Below, one piece after another: positions 33,706-41,925 of a DNA stretch of 42,405 nucleotides; the first letter of the stretch is position 1; every line of letters starts with the position of its first letter. This DNA comes from Anaerolineae bacterium (lineage in GTDB: Bacteria; Chloroflexota; Anaerolineae; Aggregatilineales; J027). The stretch covers positions 1-42,405 of the forward strand of contig JAJTXY010000036.1 of the NCBI GenBank assembly GCA_021463865.1. The letters run 5' to 3'. A program made the position numbers and the translations under genes. Under the pieces are notes generated by a model. The model was not told the DNA's origin. It worked only from the letters and a program-made list of their open reading frames with translations, and made no database searches.

Positions 33706-34458
33706 CTAGCGTCCATTGTTGATACCTTCACCGCCATCTACCGAAAGGATTGTGCCTGTAACAAAGTCGTTGGTGGCAAGGAAAATGCACGCACGGGCTA
33801 CATCATCGGGGTCACCATTGCGCTTCAGCGGAGATTGCTCTGCAAGCTGCTGCCAAAGCTCCGGCCCACTACCGACAGGCGGGAGCACAGGCCCCGGCAC
33901 AACACAATTGACTCGAATGTTATGCTCACCTAAAGACAGGGCACTGACTTTGGTCAGCATCATAACCCCTGCTTTAGAGATGCTGTGATGGGGTCGAGTC
34001 TTCCATGGTTGCTGACCCGCGACGTCTCCGATATTGATAATCGCCCCTCCCGCCCCGCCGTCAATCATTAAACGGGCAGCGTGTTGGGTGCAGAGGAATG
34101 GCCCAGTCAAATTGACACCCATGACCTCTTGCCATTCCTCATACGAGATGTCTAATAAATCTGTGCGTTTAAAATTCGCGGCACTGTTGACCATCACATC
34201 CAACCGACCATAGTGATCGCGGATGGTTTGAAACATCCGGGCCACTTGACCGGGTTGCGACTGGTCGGCCTTGACCACCAACGCCACAACCCCCATTGAC
34301 CGTACCTCTCTAGCGGTGAGTTCAGCTTCGGCATCCGAGGCGCTGTGATGAATGACCACATGGGCACCCTCGGCAGCAAAGGCCAGCGCAATTGCTCGTC
34401 CTACTCGTCGGGCCGCTCCGGTGACACACACCACTTTATCTTGAAGGGTTGCTTGCAT
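33706..34458 (-). CDS. SDR family protein, pteridine-reductase-like, catalytic Tyr replaced
   Basis: 250 aa. The nucleotide motif TGAARRVGRA (13-22) resembles pteridine reductases/FolM. The position of the catalytic Ser is D145 (INIGD), as in PTR1-type enzymes. The YxxxK motif is changed: K162 is present but the residue four before it is H158 (HHSISK) rather than Tyr. The C-terminal TGTILSVDGGEGI is normal. Either it uses another proton donor or it is not a classical dehydrogenase. It sits in operon 8 nt after the proline dehydrogenase gene. Confidence 0.85.
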   Translation of the reverse strand: MQATLQDKVVCVTGAARRVGRAIALAFAAEGAHVVIHHSASDAEAELTAREVRSMGVVALVVKADQSQPGQVARMFQTIRDHYGRLDVMVNSAANFKRTDLLDISYEEWQEVMGVNLTGPFLCTQHAARLMIDGGAGGAIINIGDVAGQQPWKTRPHHSISKAGVMMLTKVSALSLGEHNIRVNCVVPGPVLPPVGSGPELWQQLAEQSPLKRNGDPDDVARACIFLATNDFVTGTILSVDGGEGINNGR

Positions 34459-34466
34459 AAGACGTT

Positions 34467-35393
34467 CTACTTGGTAAAAAAGTTCTTGGCGATGAACCAG
34501 ACGTTGGCAGGGCGTTCAGCTAACCGACGCATAAAGTAGGGATACCATTCTGTGCCATAAGGAACATAGATCCGCACCTGATAGCCCTGTTGAGCCAATT
34601 CCAATTGAGTTGCGGTACGAATCCCATAAAGCATCTGAAATTCAAACTTGTCCGCCGGAATGTTATGCTTGGTAACGTGCTGGCGAGCCGCATCAATCAT
34701 TTTGGGGTCATGTGTGGCGACCTCCAAATAAGCCCCGTGTTGAATATTTTCAGCGGTCATGTATGCATGGACAAGTTTGACGTAATTGTCATCCACATCC
34801 GCTTTTTGCGGAAAGGCTCTGTCAGCAGGTTCTTTGTACGCCCCTTTGCACAGGCGCACCCGCGCACCCTCAGTGGCTAACTGCTCCATATCGGCTTCAC
34901 TGCGATACAGATAGGCTTGAATGACTGTGCCAACATTATCAAATTCTTGGCGCAGCGTGCGGAAAATTTGAATGGTGCGGTCTGTATAGGCGGTGCTTTC
35001 CATATCAATCGTGACCGCCACACCGAGTTCTTTGGCTTTGGTCAACAGACGACGCATGTTATTCAGACACAGGTCGTCGCTGATGTCGAGGCCCAGTTGC
35101 GTTAGTTTGACCGAGGAACTCGCCCGCAGGTCATTGGCTTTGATAGCCTCCATTAGGCCAATATACTCGTCGGTGGCACGATTGGCTTGCTGCTCGTTAT
35201 GCACACTTTCGCCAAGCTGGTCAAGGGATACCAGCAGGCCTTTTTTGTTTAATTCACGGGCAGCCTCAACCGCTTCTTGTAAGGTCTCGCCTGCCACAAA
35301 ACGCCGCGCTGCTTTGCGTGCTAATCCCAAGTTGGTAACGAATTTCCGTGACCAGCCCGCATTTGAGAGGTAGAGAAAGGTAGTACGAAACAT
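34467..35393 (-). CDS. putB: Proline dehydrogenase (monofunctional PRODH)
   Basis: 308 aa FAD enzyme oxidising proline to pyrroline-5-carboxylate. The barrel motifs SSSVKLTQLGLDIS, VTIDMESTAYTDRT, GARVRLCKGAYKEP and FQMLYGIR are present, and the C-terminal RIYVPYGTEWYPYFMRRLAERPAN helix (in pieces: YVPYGTEWYPYF, RRLAERPAN) contains the paired Arg residues that hold the substrate carboxylate. ATG 35393 has AGGAGATC upstream. The partner P5C dehydrogenase is not in the window. The gene lies 15 nt after the cation antiporter gene. Confidence 0.92.
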   Translation of the reverse strand: MFRTTFLYLSNAGWSRKFVTNLGLARKAARRFVAGETLQEAVEAARELNKKGLLVSLDQLGESVHNEQQANRATDEYIGLMEAIKANDLRASSSVKLTQLGLDISDDLCLNNMRRLLTKAKELGVAVTIDMESTAYTDRTIQIFRTLRQEFDNVGTVIQAYLYRSEADMEQLATEGARVRLCKGAYKEPADRAFPQKADVDDNYVKLVHAYMTAENIQHGAYLEVATHDPKMIDAARQHVTKHNIPADKFEFQMLYGIRTATQLELAQQGYQVRIYVPYGTEWYPYFMRRLAERPANVWFIAKNFFTK

Positions 35394-35408
35394 GATCTCC
35401 TAGGTTTC

Positions 35409-36527
35409 TTAGTTGGGCAGGACAAAAAACGCCAGCCCGATGATCGCATAAAGGGCAAGTAACATTGTCCCTTCTAACCAATTGGATTCCCCGTCTTGGG
35501 CCACATGTGCCGCGATAAACGAGGCCACCGCCAGTGAAATGAGTTCATAGGGGTTAAATACTAGCAGCAGGTTTTCGCTAAACAGCAGACTGATGAATAC
35601 TAACACCGGGGCAACAAACAGCGAGATTTGCAGGCTTGACCCAAACGAGATGGCAAGGCTCAAATCCATTCTATTCTTAAAGGCCACCTGCACCGCCACC
35701 AAATGTTCCGCGACGTTACCAATCAGCGGCACAATGATAATACCCACGAAAAATTCCGAGAGGCCGAGTTCATGGGTTGCCCCCTCAACTGCCCCCACCA
35801 GCGTCTCACTCATCAGCACGATACCGAGTGTCGCAAGTCCTAATACAATCAATGCCGTCTGTTTTGACCATCGGGCATGATGCACCTCGGCGGGTTCATG
35901 TGTCACGGGTGTCGTTTTGTCTTTGCTGGCAAAGGTATAAAGTACATTCAGAGCATACAGAGCTATCAAAATGACAGCAATCCCCTCGGTAAACAGCAAT
36001 TCACGCCCTGCGGCATCAGCGGCAGCAGGGGCTTCATGCACAATTAAGGGGTCTTTGCCAATAACCGCCCGGTCAAAAAACGAGGGGACAGCCATCGCCA
36101 TAAACGCGAGAATGACCATTGTGGCATTGATCGAAGCGGCTTTACGATCAAAACTTTGGAGGCCATTCTTGATGCCACCCACCAAGAGAGAGAGACCCAA
36201 GACCAGCAGCAAGTTGCCAAGAATCGAGCCGACAATACTGGCCCGTACCAACTCGACCTTGCCCGCTTCTAATGCAAAAATCGTAATGATCAGTTCGGCT
36301 GCATTTCCCAATGTGGCGTTCAACAAACCGCCCCATGTTTCCCCCATATAATGGGCTAACTCTTCGGTGGCCTCCCCAACCAATTTGGCAAGGGGGATGA
36401 TCGCCAATGCTGCCAAGATAAATACAGGGACATCATCTAAATCCAGAACATATTTCCCCAGCAGCGCGATGGGAAGAAAAATCAGCAGGCTTTGGATGTT
36501 GAGGAGTTGTGAGGTATTGAATTTCAC
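35409..36527 (-). CDS. Ca2+/H+ antiporter, CAX family
   Basis: 372 aa with about 11 predicted membrane helices. The two inverted alpha-repeats are recognisable: GGLLNATLGNAAELIITIFAL (motif GNAAE, E78) and IVPLIGNVAEHLVAVQVA (motif GNVAE). The Glu in each GNxxE is the ion-binding residue in CAX structures. The hydrophilic middle loop contains HHARWS and an acidic run. It exports Ca2+ in exchange for protons. Location in the ten-gene operon shows no direct functional link. Confidence 0.92.
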   Translation of the reverse strand: MKFNTSQLLNIQSLLIFLPIALLGKYVLDLDDVPVFILAALAIIPLAKLVGEATEELAHYMGETWGGLLNATLGNAAELIITIFALEAGKVELVRASIVGSILGNLLLVLGLSLLVGGIKNGLQSFDRKAASINATMVILAFMAMAVPSFFDRAVIGKDPLIVHEAPAAADAAGRELLFTEGIAVILIALYALNVLYTFASKDKTTPVTHEPAEVHHARWSKQTALIVLGLATLGIVLMSETLVGAVEGATHELGLSEFFVGIIIVPLIGNVAEHLVAVQVAFKNRMDLSLAISFGSSLQISLFVAPVLVFISLLFSENLLLVFNPYELISLAVASFIAAHVAQDGESNWLEGTMLLALYAIIGLAFFVLPN

Positions 36528-36565
36528 GATTGTTCCCTAAGCATATACTGTAAATGACTAAGTGT

Positions 36566-37318
36566 TTAGCTCATGGCCGGCACGACAATGCCAAATTTAC
36601 TACCGACGCCTTTTTCGCTTGAATAAAACAGACGCCCCCCACAGAGTTTAACACATTCCATCGCAATCGGAATGCCTAAGCCATAGCCTTTGGTGTTGAG
36701 GACAATCTCGTCATCCCCTCGGAAAAATAGCTCACCGAGACGGGCGAGTTCCTCCGGTTGCATCCCGACACCATTATCTTCCACTAACACCTGCAACCCT
36801 TCTGGGACAGCCGAGGCGGTAATCTTAATCGTGCCGCCGGGATTGGTGTATTTAATGGCGTTATCCACAATCTTGATGATTGCTTGGGTGTAGCGGGTTT
36901 TATCAATGTTCAATATCGGCAGCCCTTGTGGAATATCAAATTCGAAGGCGTGCTGACGTTGGGTGGCGAGTTCGGCCAGTTTCTTTTCGACTTCCAACAA
37001 AACATTTTTCGCCACATCCATCTTGGGTTCGGCTTTGAGACGCCCAGCCCGCAGCTTGCTAATATCGCTGATGTCGGTGACAAGTTGCTCCATGCTTAGG
37101 ACGTTATTGCGGACGGTAGAGACGAACTGACCCTGCATGTCATTGAGTTCACCTACCAAGCGCTTATCCAGCATATCCACATAGCCGCGTATGCTGGTCA
37201 TTGGCTTGCGGATTTCATGCACCATCACCGAAATAAACTTCATATACATATCTTCAACCGAGGCTACCGTTGGGGTATTCTCCGTTGTTTGGGCAGGCGG
37301 AGGGGTTTGGTCAGACAT
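36566..37318 (-). CDS. Short sensor histidine kinase lacking an input domain
   Basis: 250 aa. HisKA dimerisation helix with phospho-acceptor H34 in MVHEIRKPMTSIRGY, then a HATPase_c domain with the N box (IVDNAIKYTNPGG), the G1 box VEDNGVGM, the F box LFFRGDD and the G2 box GYGLGIP. No membrane helix and only about 25 residues (Thr/Pro-rich) before HisKA, so sensing must come from a partner. The GYGLGIP box and PMTSIxGY motif resemble the larger GAF kinase two genes upstream. No response regulator is in the window. Confidence 0.88.
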   Translation of the reverse strand: MSDQTPPPAQTTENTPTVASVEDMYMKFISVMVHEIRKPMTSIRGYVDMLDKRLVGELNDMQGQFVSTVRNNVLSMEQLVTDISDISKLRAGRLKAEPKMDVAKNVLLEVEKKLAELATQRQHAFEFDIPQGLPILNIDKTRYTQAIIKIVDNAIKYTNPGGTIKITASAVPEGLQVLVEDNGVGMQPEELARLGELFFRGDDEIVLNTKGYGLGIPIAMECVKLCGGRLFYSSEKGVGSKFGIVVPAMS

Positions 37319-37336
37319 TGGTTAGCTTCTCCCTGT

Positions 37337-38170
37337 CTATTGGCTATTCGTATTTAAAATCCAAAGGCGCTCGCCAAATTCGATACCCGCACTACCACCC
37401 ACAAAGCGGGCATATTCGCGCACATTTTGGCCCATTTCACTGGTGCTGTTCCAAAAACTACTGATCTGCGAGGCATAACAGGCCACTGCTTCAATTTTGG
37501 CGTTGAGTGCCGCTTCATCAAAAGCTCGCACAGTGGGTGAGGCAGGGCTGGGTAGAGTCTTAAGGGCGGTTTGAACAGCGGTACTGCCATACAAACGCGG
37601 CTTGTCGCCAGAATGGAAATGCAGCACTTCGTTGGTCTCAGCGGCATAGGGATATTCTTCATAGAAATAGACCTCGAAATGCGAGGGCGTCCCCTGCAAG
37701 CCGCGTATGGCTAAATTCCGTACCAGTTGATGATCCACATGATTGCCTGCCGCTAGGGGGATATATAAGGCCTTGAGATCGGCCCGTTCATGATAATCCA
37801 GCACCAACTTGAGTACGGGGTCATCGGGGTGAATTTCGGCAAACAGCGAATCATAGCTAGGGTAATAGGCTTGCCCATTGGCATCCAGCCGATAAATCGC
37901 GTCCAGCCAATCGCCAAAAACAATTTTTGCCCCCAAGCGCTCGACGGCGGCTTGATCTTCAGCCCGACGCACGATATAGGGATTATCACCCAAGCCCCAG
38001 CGTGGATGCAGGTCTAACACCACCGGACTGGCGGGTGGGGGATAGGGGACATCGGCAACGGTCAAGGTCAAGACTTCAACTGCTTCACCCTGCTGTTTTA
38101 GGGTATACATTAAGCCGCCACAACTTAAGACGGCGTCATCGGCATGAGGGGAAAGAATGAGATGAGTCAT
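37337..38170 (-). CDS. PIG-L family zinc deacetylase
   Basis: 277 aa from ATG 38170 (MTHLILSPHADD); the long frame upstream overlaps the kinase gene. Metal ligands: H9 and D12 of the HxDD motif and H147 of HVDH (144-147). The fold has LmbE-type strands. The family removes N-acetyl groups from glycans or thiol-cofactor precursors (for example MshB and BshB); which substrate is used here is unknown. It lies between two histidine kinases, 7 nt after the upstream one. Confidence 0.85.
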   Translation of the reverse strand: MTHLILSPHADDAVLSCGGLMYTLKQQGEAVEVLTLTVADVPYPPPASPVVLDLHPRWGLGDNPYIVRRAEDQAAVERLGAKIVFGDWLDAIYRLDANGQAYYPSYDSLFAEIHPDDPVLKLVLDYHERADLKALYIPLAAGNHVDHQLVRNLAIRGLQGTPSHFEVYFYEEYPYAAETNEVLHFHSGDKPRLYGSTAVQTALKTLPSPASPTVRAFDEAALNAKIEAVACYASQISSFWNSTSEMGQNVREYARFVGGSAGIEFGERLWILNTNSQ

Positions 38171-38177
38171 AATAGTT

Positions 38178-40073
38178 TCAACTAGCTTTCTCCGAGGGGG
38201 TCGCTGGTGTTTCTTCCGCGACGGGTAATGTAAAAGTAAAGGTGCTACCAACCCCCACCTGACTTTCGATGGTGAGTTCGCCCTTCATTAAATCAATCAA
38301 ATTGCGGGTGATGGCAAATCCAAGTCCCCAACCCGGCTGCTCCAACGTATTCGACGTGCGGAAAAACTTCGTGCCGAGTTTTTGTAAGTCTTCGGGGGCG
38401 ATACCCACCCCAGTATCCTTCACGCTAACACTCACTTTGTCGCCGTCTCGCCTAGCAGATAAGGTTATTTTCCCGCCGTTGGGGGTGTATTTATAGGCGT
38501 TGCTGAGAAGATTGAGCAAAATTTGCAGCACCCGACTGGAGTCCGCACTGATAGGAGGCAGATTCACATCAATTTCCTCAATAAAGGTGTGATTACGCTC
38601 GGTAATCTGAGCCATCACATCCGTTTTGACTTGCTCAACGACATCAGACAGTTTCACAGGTTCAATCGCCATTCGAAGCTGGCCGGTTTCAATACGAGTG
38701 ATGTCATTGAGGTCATCTACCAACATCCGCATCCGCTGCACATTGTTTTGGATAGTTTTGACGAATTCCTGCTGCTTTTCGCTGAGTTGACCGACAATTC
38801 CCAACAGTGAGGCATAACCGCTGATACTGGTCATGGGTACTTTCAATTCATGCGCCACAAAACCGACAAATTCCGATTTTGTTTTGTCAGCAGCTTTGAC
38901 GGCATCATACAAGCGGGCGTTTTCAATGGCAATGGCGGCACGGTCAGCCATGCGCGAAACCAATTCTTGTGCGTCCACATCAAAAGCATCGGCCCGATTA
39001 GCCGAGAACAGCACGACTCCGATAATATTATTTTCACGGCGCACCGGCACACATAAGGTGGTATGAGGGGGAGCGCCAGTCGGTGATAATTGCAGTGCTG
39101 CCGATTCCATTTCAAGTACCTGCGCGATAAGGGGATGGGTCAAAGGGAGTTGCGACGTCTGCGAAAATTCATTCTCCTCGCCATAATTTGCCACGAGGCT
39201 AATCACCCCGGCCTCCCGATCCAAAAAGCCCATACTCGCGCTTTGGGCATCACACAGGCGCGACGACCATTCGAGGGTCAGTTTCATCGCGGCCTGCAAA
39301 TCGAGTTTTTCGTTTAGCTGGCGGTCAATCCATTGCAAAATACGCAGTTCTTCAAGGCGGGCCTGTAATTCGGCGTCTGTTTCGCTGTAGAGACGAGCAT
39401 TATCAAGGGCGACGGCTGCTTGGGCCGCAAATGCCGCCAAAACTTCTAAATCTTCATCAGAAAACAGACCCGTCTTGATACGATTGTCCACATAGACCAC
39501 CCCCGTACTTTTGCCACGTGCTCGCAGGGGGGTTGCCATAATACTCCGCATCCCATGAATCATGATGCTGACCTGTCCGGCGTAACGTGGGTCTTCTTGG
39601 GCATTGGTGGTGACGACGGGTTCGCCTGTTTCAAACACTTGGCGAGTGATGGTGCGGCTAAAGGCAATTTCATCACTTTGCAGGGTCTCTTGGTCAAAGT
39701 TGCGGGCTACGCGCACTGCCAAATTGCCATCATCATCGAGGAGCATCAAAAAACCACGCTCGGCCCCCGAAAGCTGGATAATGGCATCCATTACTTGGTC
39801 AAGTACCGTCTGTAAATTCAACGACGAGCCAATGACCTTGCCGACTTCATAGAGGGCCGCCACTCGTTTTTGTTGAATAGTGTTTTTGCGTTCCGCTTGT
39901 ACCTGATCGAGTAATTCTTCCAATGAGCCAAGTCGCTGGTCAAAATATTGTGCATTAATCTTGCCCGTCCGAAGCTGGCTCCGCAGCAGGGTTACATTTT
40001 GGCGTGCCGTCGAAAGTGCGATCTCCAAATCTTTGCTAGTCAAGCCGTTGGTCGGGGTTCCTTGATTATCCAT
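38178..40073 (-). CDS. GAF-domain sensor histidine kinase
   Basis: 631 aa soluble kinase. An N-terminal helical segment (about 1-70) is probably a coiled coil. GAF1 is about 75-225 (GAERGFLMLLDDDG, MATPLRARGKSTGVVYVDN), a linker helix follows, and GAF2 is about 245-385 (LCVPVRRENNIIGVVLFSANR). HisKA has the phospho-acceptor H408 in VAHELKVPMTSISGY, then HATPase_c with N box LLSNAYKYTPNGG, G1 KDTGVGIAPE, F FFRTSN and G2 GWGLGFAI. It starts inside the end of the nth gene (8-nt overlap). No receiver domain or response regulator accompanies it. Confidence 0.9.
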   Translation of the reverse strand: MDNQGTPTNGLTSKDLEIALSTARQNVTLLRSQLRTGKINAQYFDQRLGSLEELLDQVQAERKNTIQQKRVAALYEVGKVIGSSLNLQTVLDQVMDAIIQLSGAERGFLMLLDDDGNLAVRVARNFDQETLQSDEIAFSRTITRQVFETGEPVVTTNAQEDPRYAGQVSIMIHGMRSIMATPLRARGKSTGVVYVDNRIKTGLFSDEDLEVLAAFAAQAAVALDNARLYSETDAELQARLEELRILQWIDRQLNEKLDLQAAMKLTLEWSSRLCDAQSASMGFLDREAGVISLVANYGEENEFSQTSQLPLTHPLIAQVLEMESAALQLSPTGAPPHTTLCVPVRRENNIIGVVLFSANRADAFDVDAQELVSRMADRAAIAIENARLYDAVKAADKTKSEFVGFVAHELKVPMTSISGYASLLGIVGQLSEKQQEFVKTIQNNVQRMRMLVDDLNDITRIETGQLRMAIEPVKLSDVVEQVKTDVMAQITERNHTFIEEIDVNLPPISADSSRVLQILLNLLSNAYKYTPNGGKITLSARRDGDKVSVSVKDTGVGIAPEDLQKLGTKFFRTSNTLEQPGWGLGFAITRNLIDLMKGELTIESQVGVGSTFTFTLPVAEETPATPSEKAS

Positions 40074-40776
40074 GTGGTTTCTCCACCACCTGCTGATAAT
40101 AGCGACAATCGGATGTTAAGGGGCAGCGTTCGCACAAAGGCTTACGCGCCTTACAAATCTCGCGCCCATGCCGAATAATATTAAGATGGGCCGGATAAAA
40201 TTCATCGGCGGGAATAATGGCCTCTAGTTCATCATGGGCGCGGTCGGCGTTGGTCTTTTCATCAATCAAGCCCAAACGTCCGGTCACACGATGCACGTGT
40301 GTATCCACCGGAAAGGCCGGGATGTTGAAGGCAAACAGCAAAATAATCGCGGTTGTCTTAGGGCCAATGCCGTTCATGGAGGTTAACCACGTTTTAGCCT
40401 CCGACACCGACAAATCTTTCAAAAAATCCAAAGACAGCCTACCCTGTTTTTCGGTGATATAGCGTAAGGCTGCTTGGATACGTGGGGCTTTTTGTTTAGA
40501 CAATCCCGCAGGTCGGATGACGGCTTCAATCAGTTCAACTGGGGCATCCCGTACACTTTCCCAATCGGGGAATTTGGCTTTGAGCGCAAAAAATGCCTTG
40601 TCACGATTGGTGTCCGAGGTATTTTGACTCAGAATTGTGCTGACTAATTCATCCAATGGTGGTAACGCAGGACGCCATTCAGGATAGCCATACAACGTCT
40701 CCAATTGATCGGCAATGCGGTGATATTGAGCGCGACGAACGGCTCTTATTTTGTCGTTATTCGATGATTGCGTCAT
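40066..40776 (-). CDS. nth: Endonuclease III family DNA glycosylase
   Basis: About 236 aa. Base-excision DNA glycosylase/AP lyase for oxidised pyrimidines. The helix-hairpin-helix GIGPKTTAIIL carries the catalytic Lys, and the catalytic Asp is in PVDTHVHRV. The iron-sulfur motif C-x6-C-x2-C-x5-C is complete (CKARKPLCERCPLTSDC). ATG 40776 is used; a GTG at 40782 is also in frame and neither has a clear ribosome-binding site. The gene is 21 nt after the kinase gene and overlaps the next histidine kinase by 8 nt. Confidence 0.93.
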   Translation of the reverse strand: MTQSSNNDKIRAVRRAQYHRIADQLETLYGYPEWRPALPPLDELVSTILSQNTSDTNRDKAFFALKAKFPDWESVRDAPVELIEAVIRPAGLSKQKAPRIQAALRYITEKQGRLSLDFLKDLSVSEAKTWLTSMNGIGPKTTAIILLFAFNIPAFPVDTHVHRVTGRLGLIDEKTNADRAHDELEAIIPADEFYPAHLNIIRHGREICKARKPLCERCPLTSDCRYYQQVVEKPHG

Positions 40777-40797
40777 AGTCACTGAATAAGTTTCATA

Positions 40798-41733
40798 TTA
40801 GACAATCAAATGCTCATAAAGCAAATCTGGTGTCAGTTCTGGTACCACCGATTCTCTGCTGCGGAGGGTCAAGGAAGCCGCTGTCACACCCAAACGCATG
40901 GCTTCATCCAAGCTGAGTTCGTTGGCAAGTCCAAAGATCACCCCGGCCGTCAACGCATCTCCCGCACCTGTAGAATCTACCACTTCAGACTTGCGTGCCG
41001 GAATATGTCCCGCTTCGTTGGGGTTCGCATAGGCTACCCCATTTTCGCCCAACGTGACAATGACAATTTCTGGCCCCGTGCTAACGATCTGTTTAGCAGC
41101 CTGCACCGAAAGGGCAATATCTTGCGACGGGTCAGGGATGTCGCAAAGGGGCACGGTCTCAGCCCCATTGGGTGTAATCAGATAGACCTTATCCAAAAAT
41201 GGGCGGATTTTGCCAGCTCGTGCAGGCGAAGTCGGGTCTACTACCAGCGGCACATCATGTGCATCACACAGTTCCACAATTTTGGCGACAGCCTCTGCGC
41301 TGATGTTTAGATCCGTAACCACCATACTCGCATCCGCAAACAAGGCGGCTTTTTGCTGAATATATTCAGGGTCAAGTCGCTGCATAATGTCGTAATCGCT
41401 AACTGCTACCGACAAATCTCCTCTGTCGTCCATGATGGCGATATAACTACCAGAGCGTCCATCCGAGATTTGCAAGACATGAGTGACATCCACCCCAGCA
41501 GCGGCGGCATGGGCCATAATCAAATCGCCCTGTGAATCATCACCAACCACCGATAGCAAAACAACCCCAACCTCGAGGCGGGCCAAATTTTCCGCGATAT
41601 TCCGTCCGACTCCACCAAAGCTGCTGCTCACCCGTCCGGGGTTCGAAGTTCCAGCTTGCGGCGGGGCATACGAATAGCCTTTGATGTCGAACCCGGCTGC
41701 ACCGATTACCAGCACATGACCCTCGTCTTGCAT
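40798..41733 (-). CDS. PfkB-family carbohydrate/nucleoside kinase
   Basis: 311 aa from ATG 41733 (GGTGGAG 5 nt upstream); GTG 41745 overlaps that site. Ribokinase fold: the N-terminal GGVGRNIAENLARL (substrate-binding GGxGxN) and the C-terminal DSTGAGDALTAG with the catalytic Asp and anion hole. The sugar or nucleoside substrate cannot be read from the sequence; pseudouridine kinase and similar members also carry GRNIAENLAR-type motifs, so a nucleoside such as pseudouridine is possible. It is the first gene of the ten-gene minus-strand operon. Confidence 0.88.
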   Translation of the reverse strand: MQDEGHVLVIGAAGFDIKGYSYAPPQAGTSNPGRVSSSFGGVGRNIAENLARLEVGVVLLSVVGDDSQGDLIMAHAAAAGVDVTHVLQISDGRSGSYIAIMDDRGDLSVAVSDYDIMQRLDPEYIQQKAALFADASMVVTDLNISAEAVAKIVELCDAHDVPLVVDPTSPARAGKIRPFLDKVYLITPNGAETVPLCDIPDPSQDIALSVQAAKQIVSTGPEIVIVTLGENGVAYANPNEAGHIPARKSEVVDSTGAGDALTAGVIFGLANELSLDEAMRLGVTAASLTLRSRESVVPELTPDLLYEHLIV

Positions 41734-41762
41734 GGCTGTCTCCACCTTCCCATCAAAGGAAT

Positions 41763-41792
41763 GTTATACTTACAATGGCAATTGTGCATCAA
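41763..41792 (-). promoter_or_regulatory. Promoter of the ten-gene minus-strand operon
   Basis: On the minus strand TTGATG (plus 41792-41787, 4/6), an 18-nt spacer and TATAAC (plus 41768-41763, 5/6). The ATG at 41733 follows about 30 nt downstream. Confidence 0.5.
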
Positions 41793-41925
41793 TGCAAGAT
41801 TTACGTCAAAATTTAGCTGTCATTTCACAACACGCCAAACTTTAGTATCGTATAGGCTGTAAGATTTATCCAATCTGTGTTTTTCTCCCAACCCGGCAGG
41901 TTTGAGTTCTGAAACCGATGTAAGT

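Noticed and set aside
38171-38251. Upstream extension of the PIG-L gene
   Set aside because: It lies inside the kinase gene in another frame; the deacetylase fold begins at ATG 38170.
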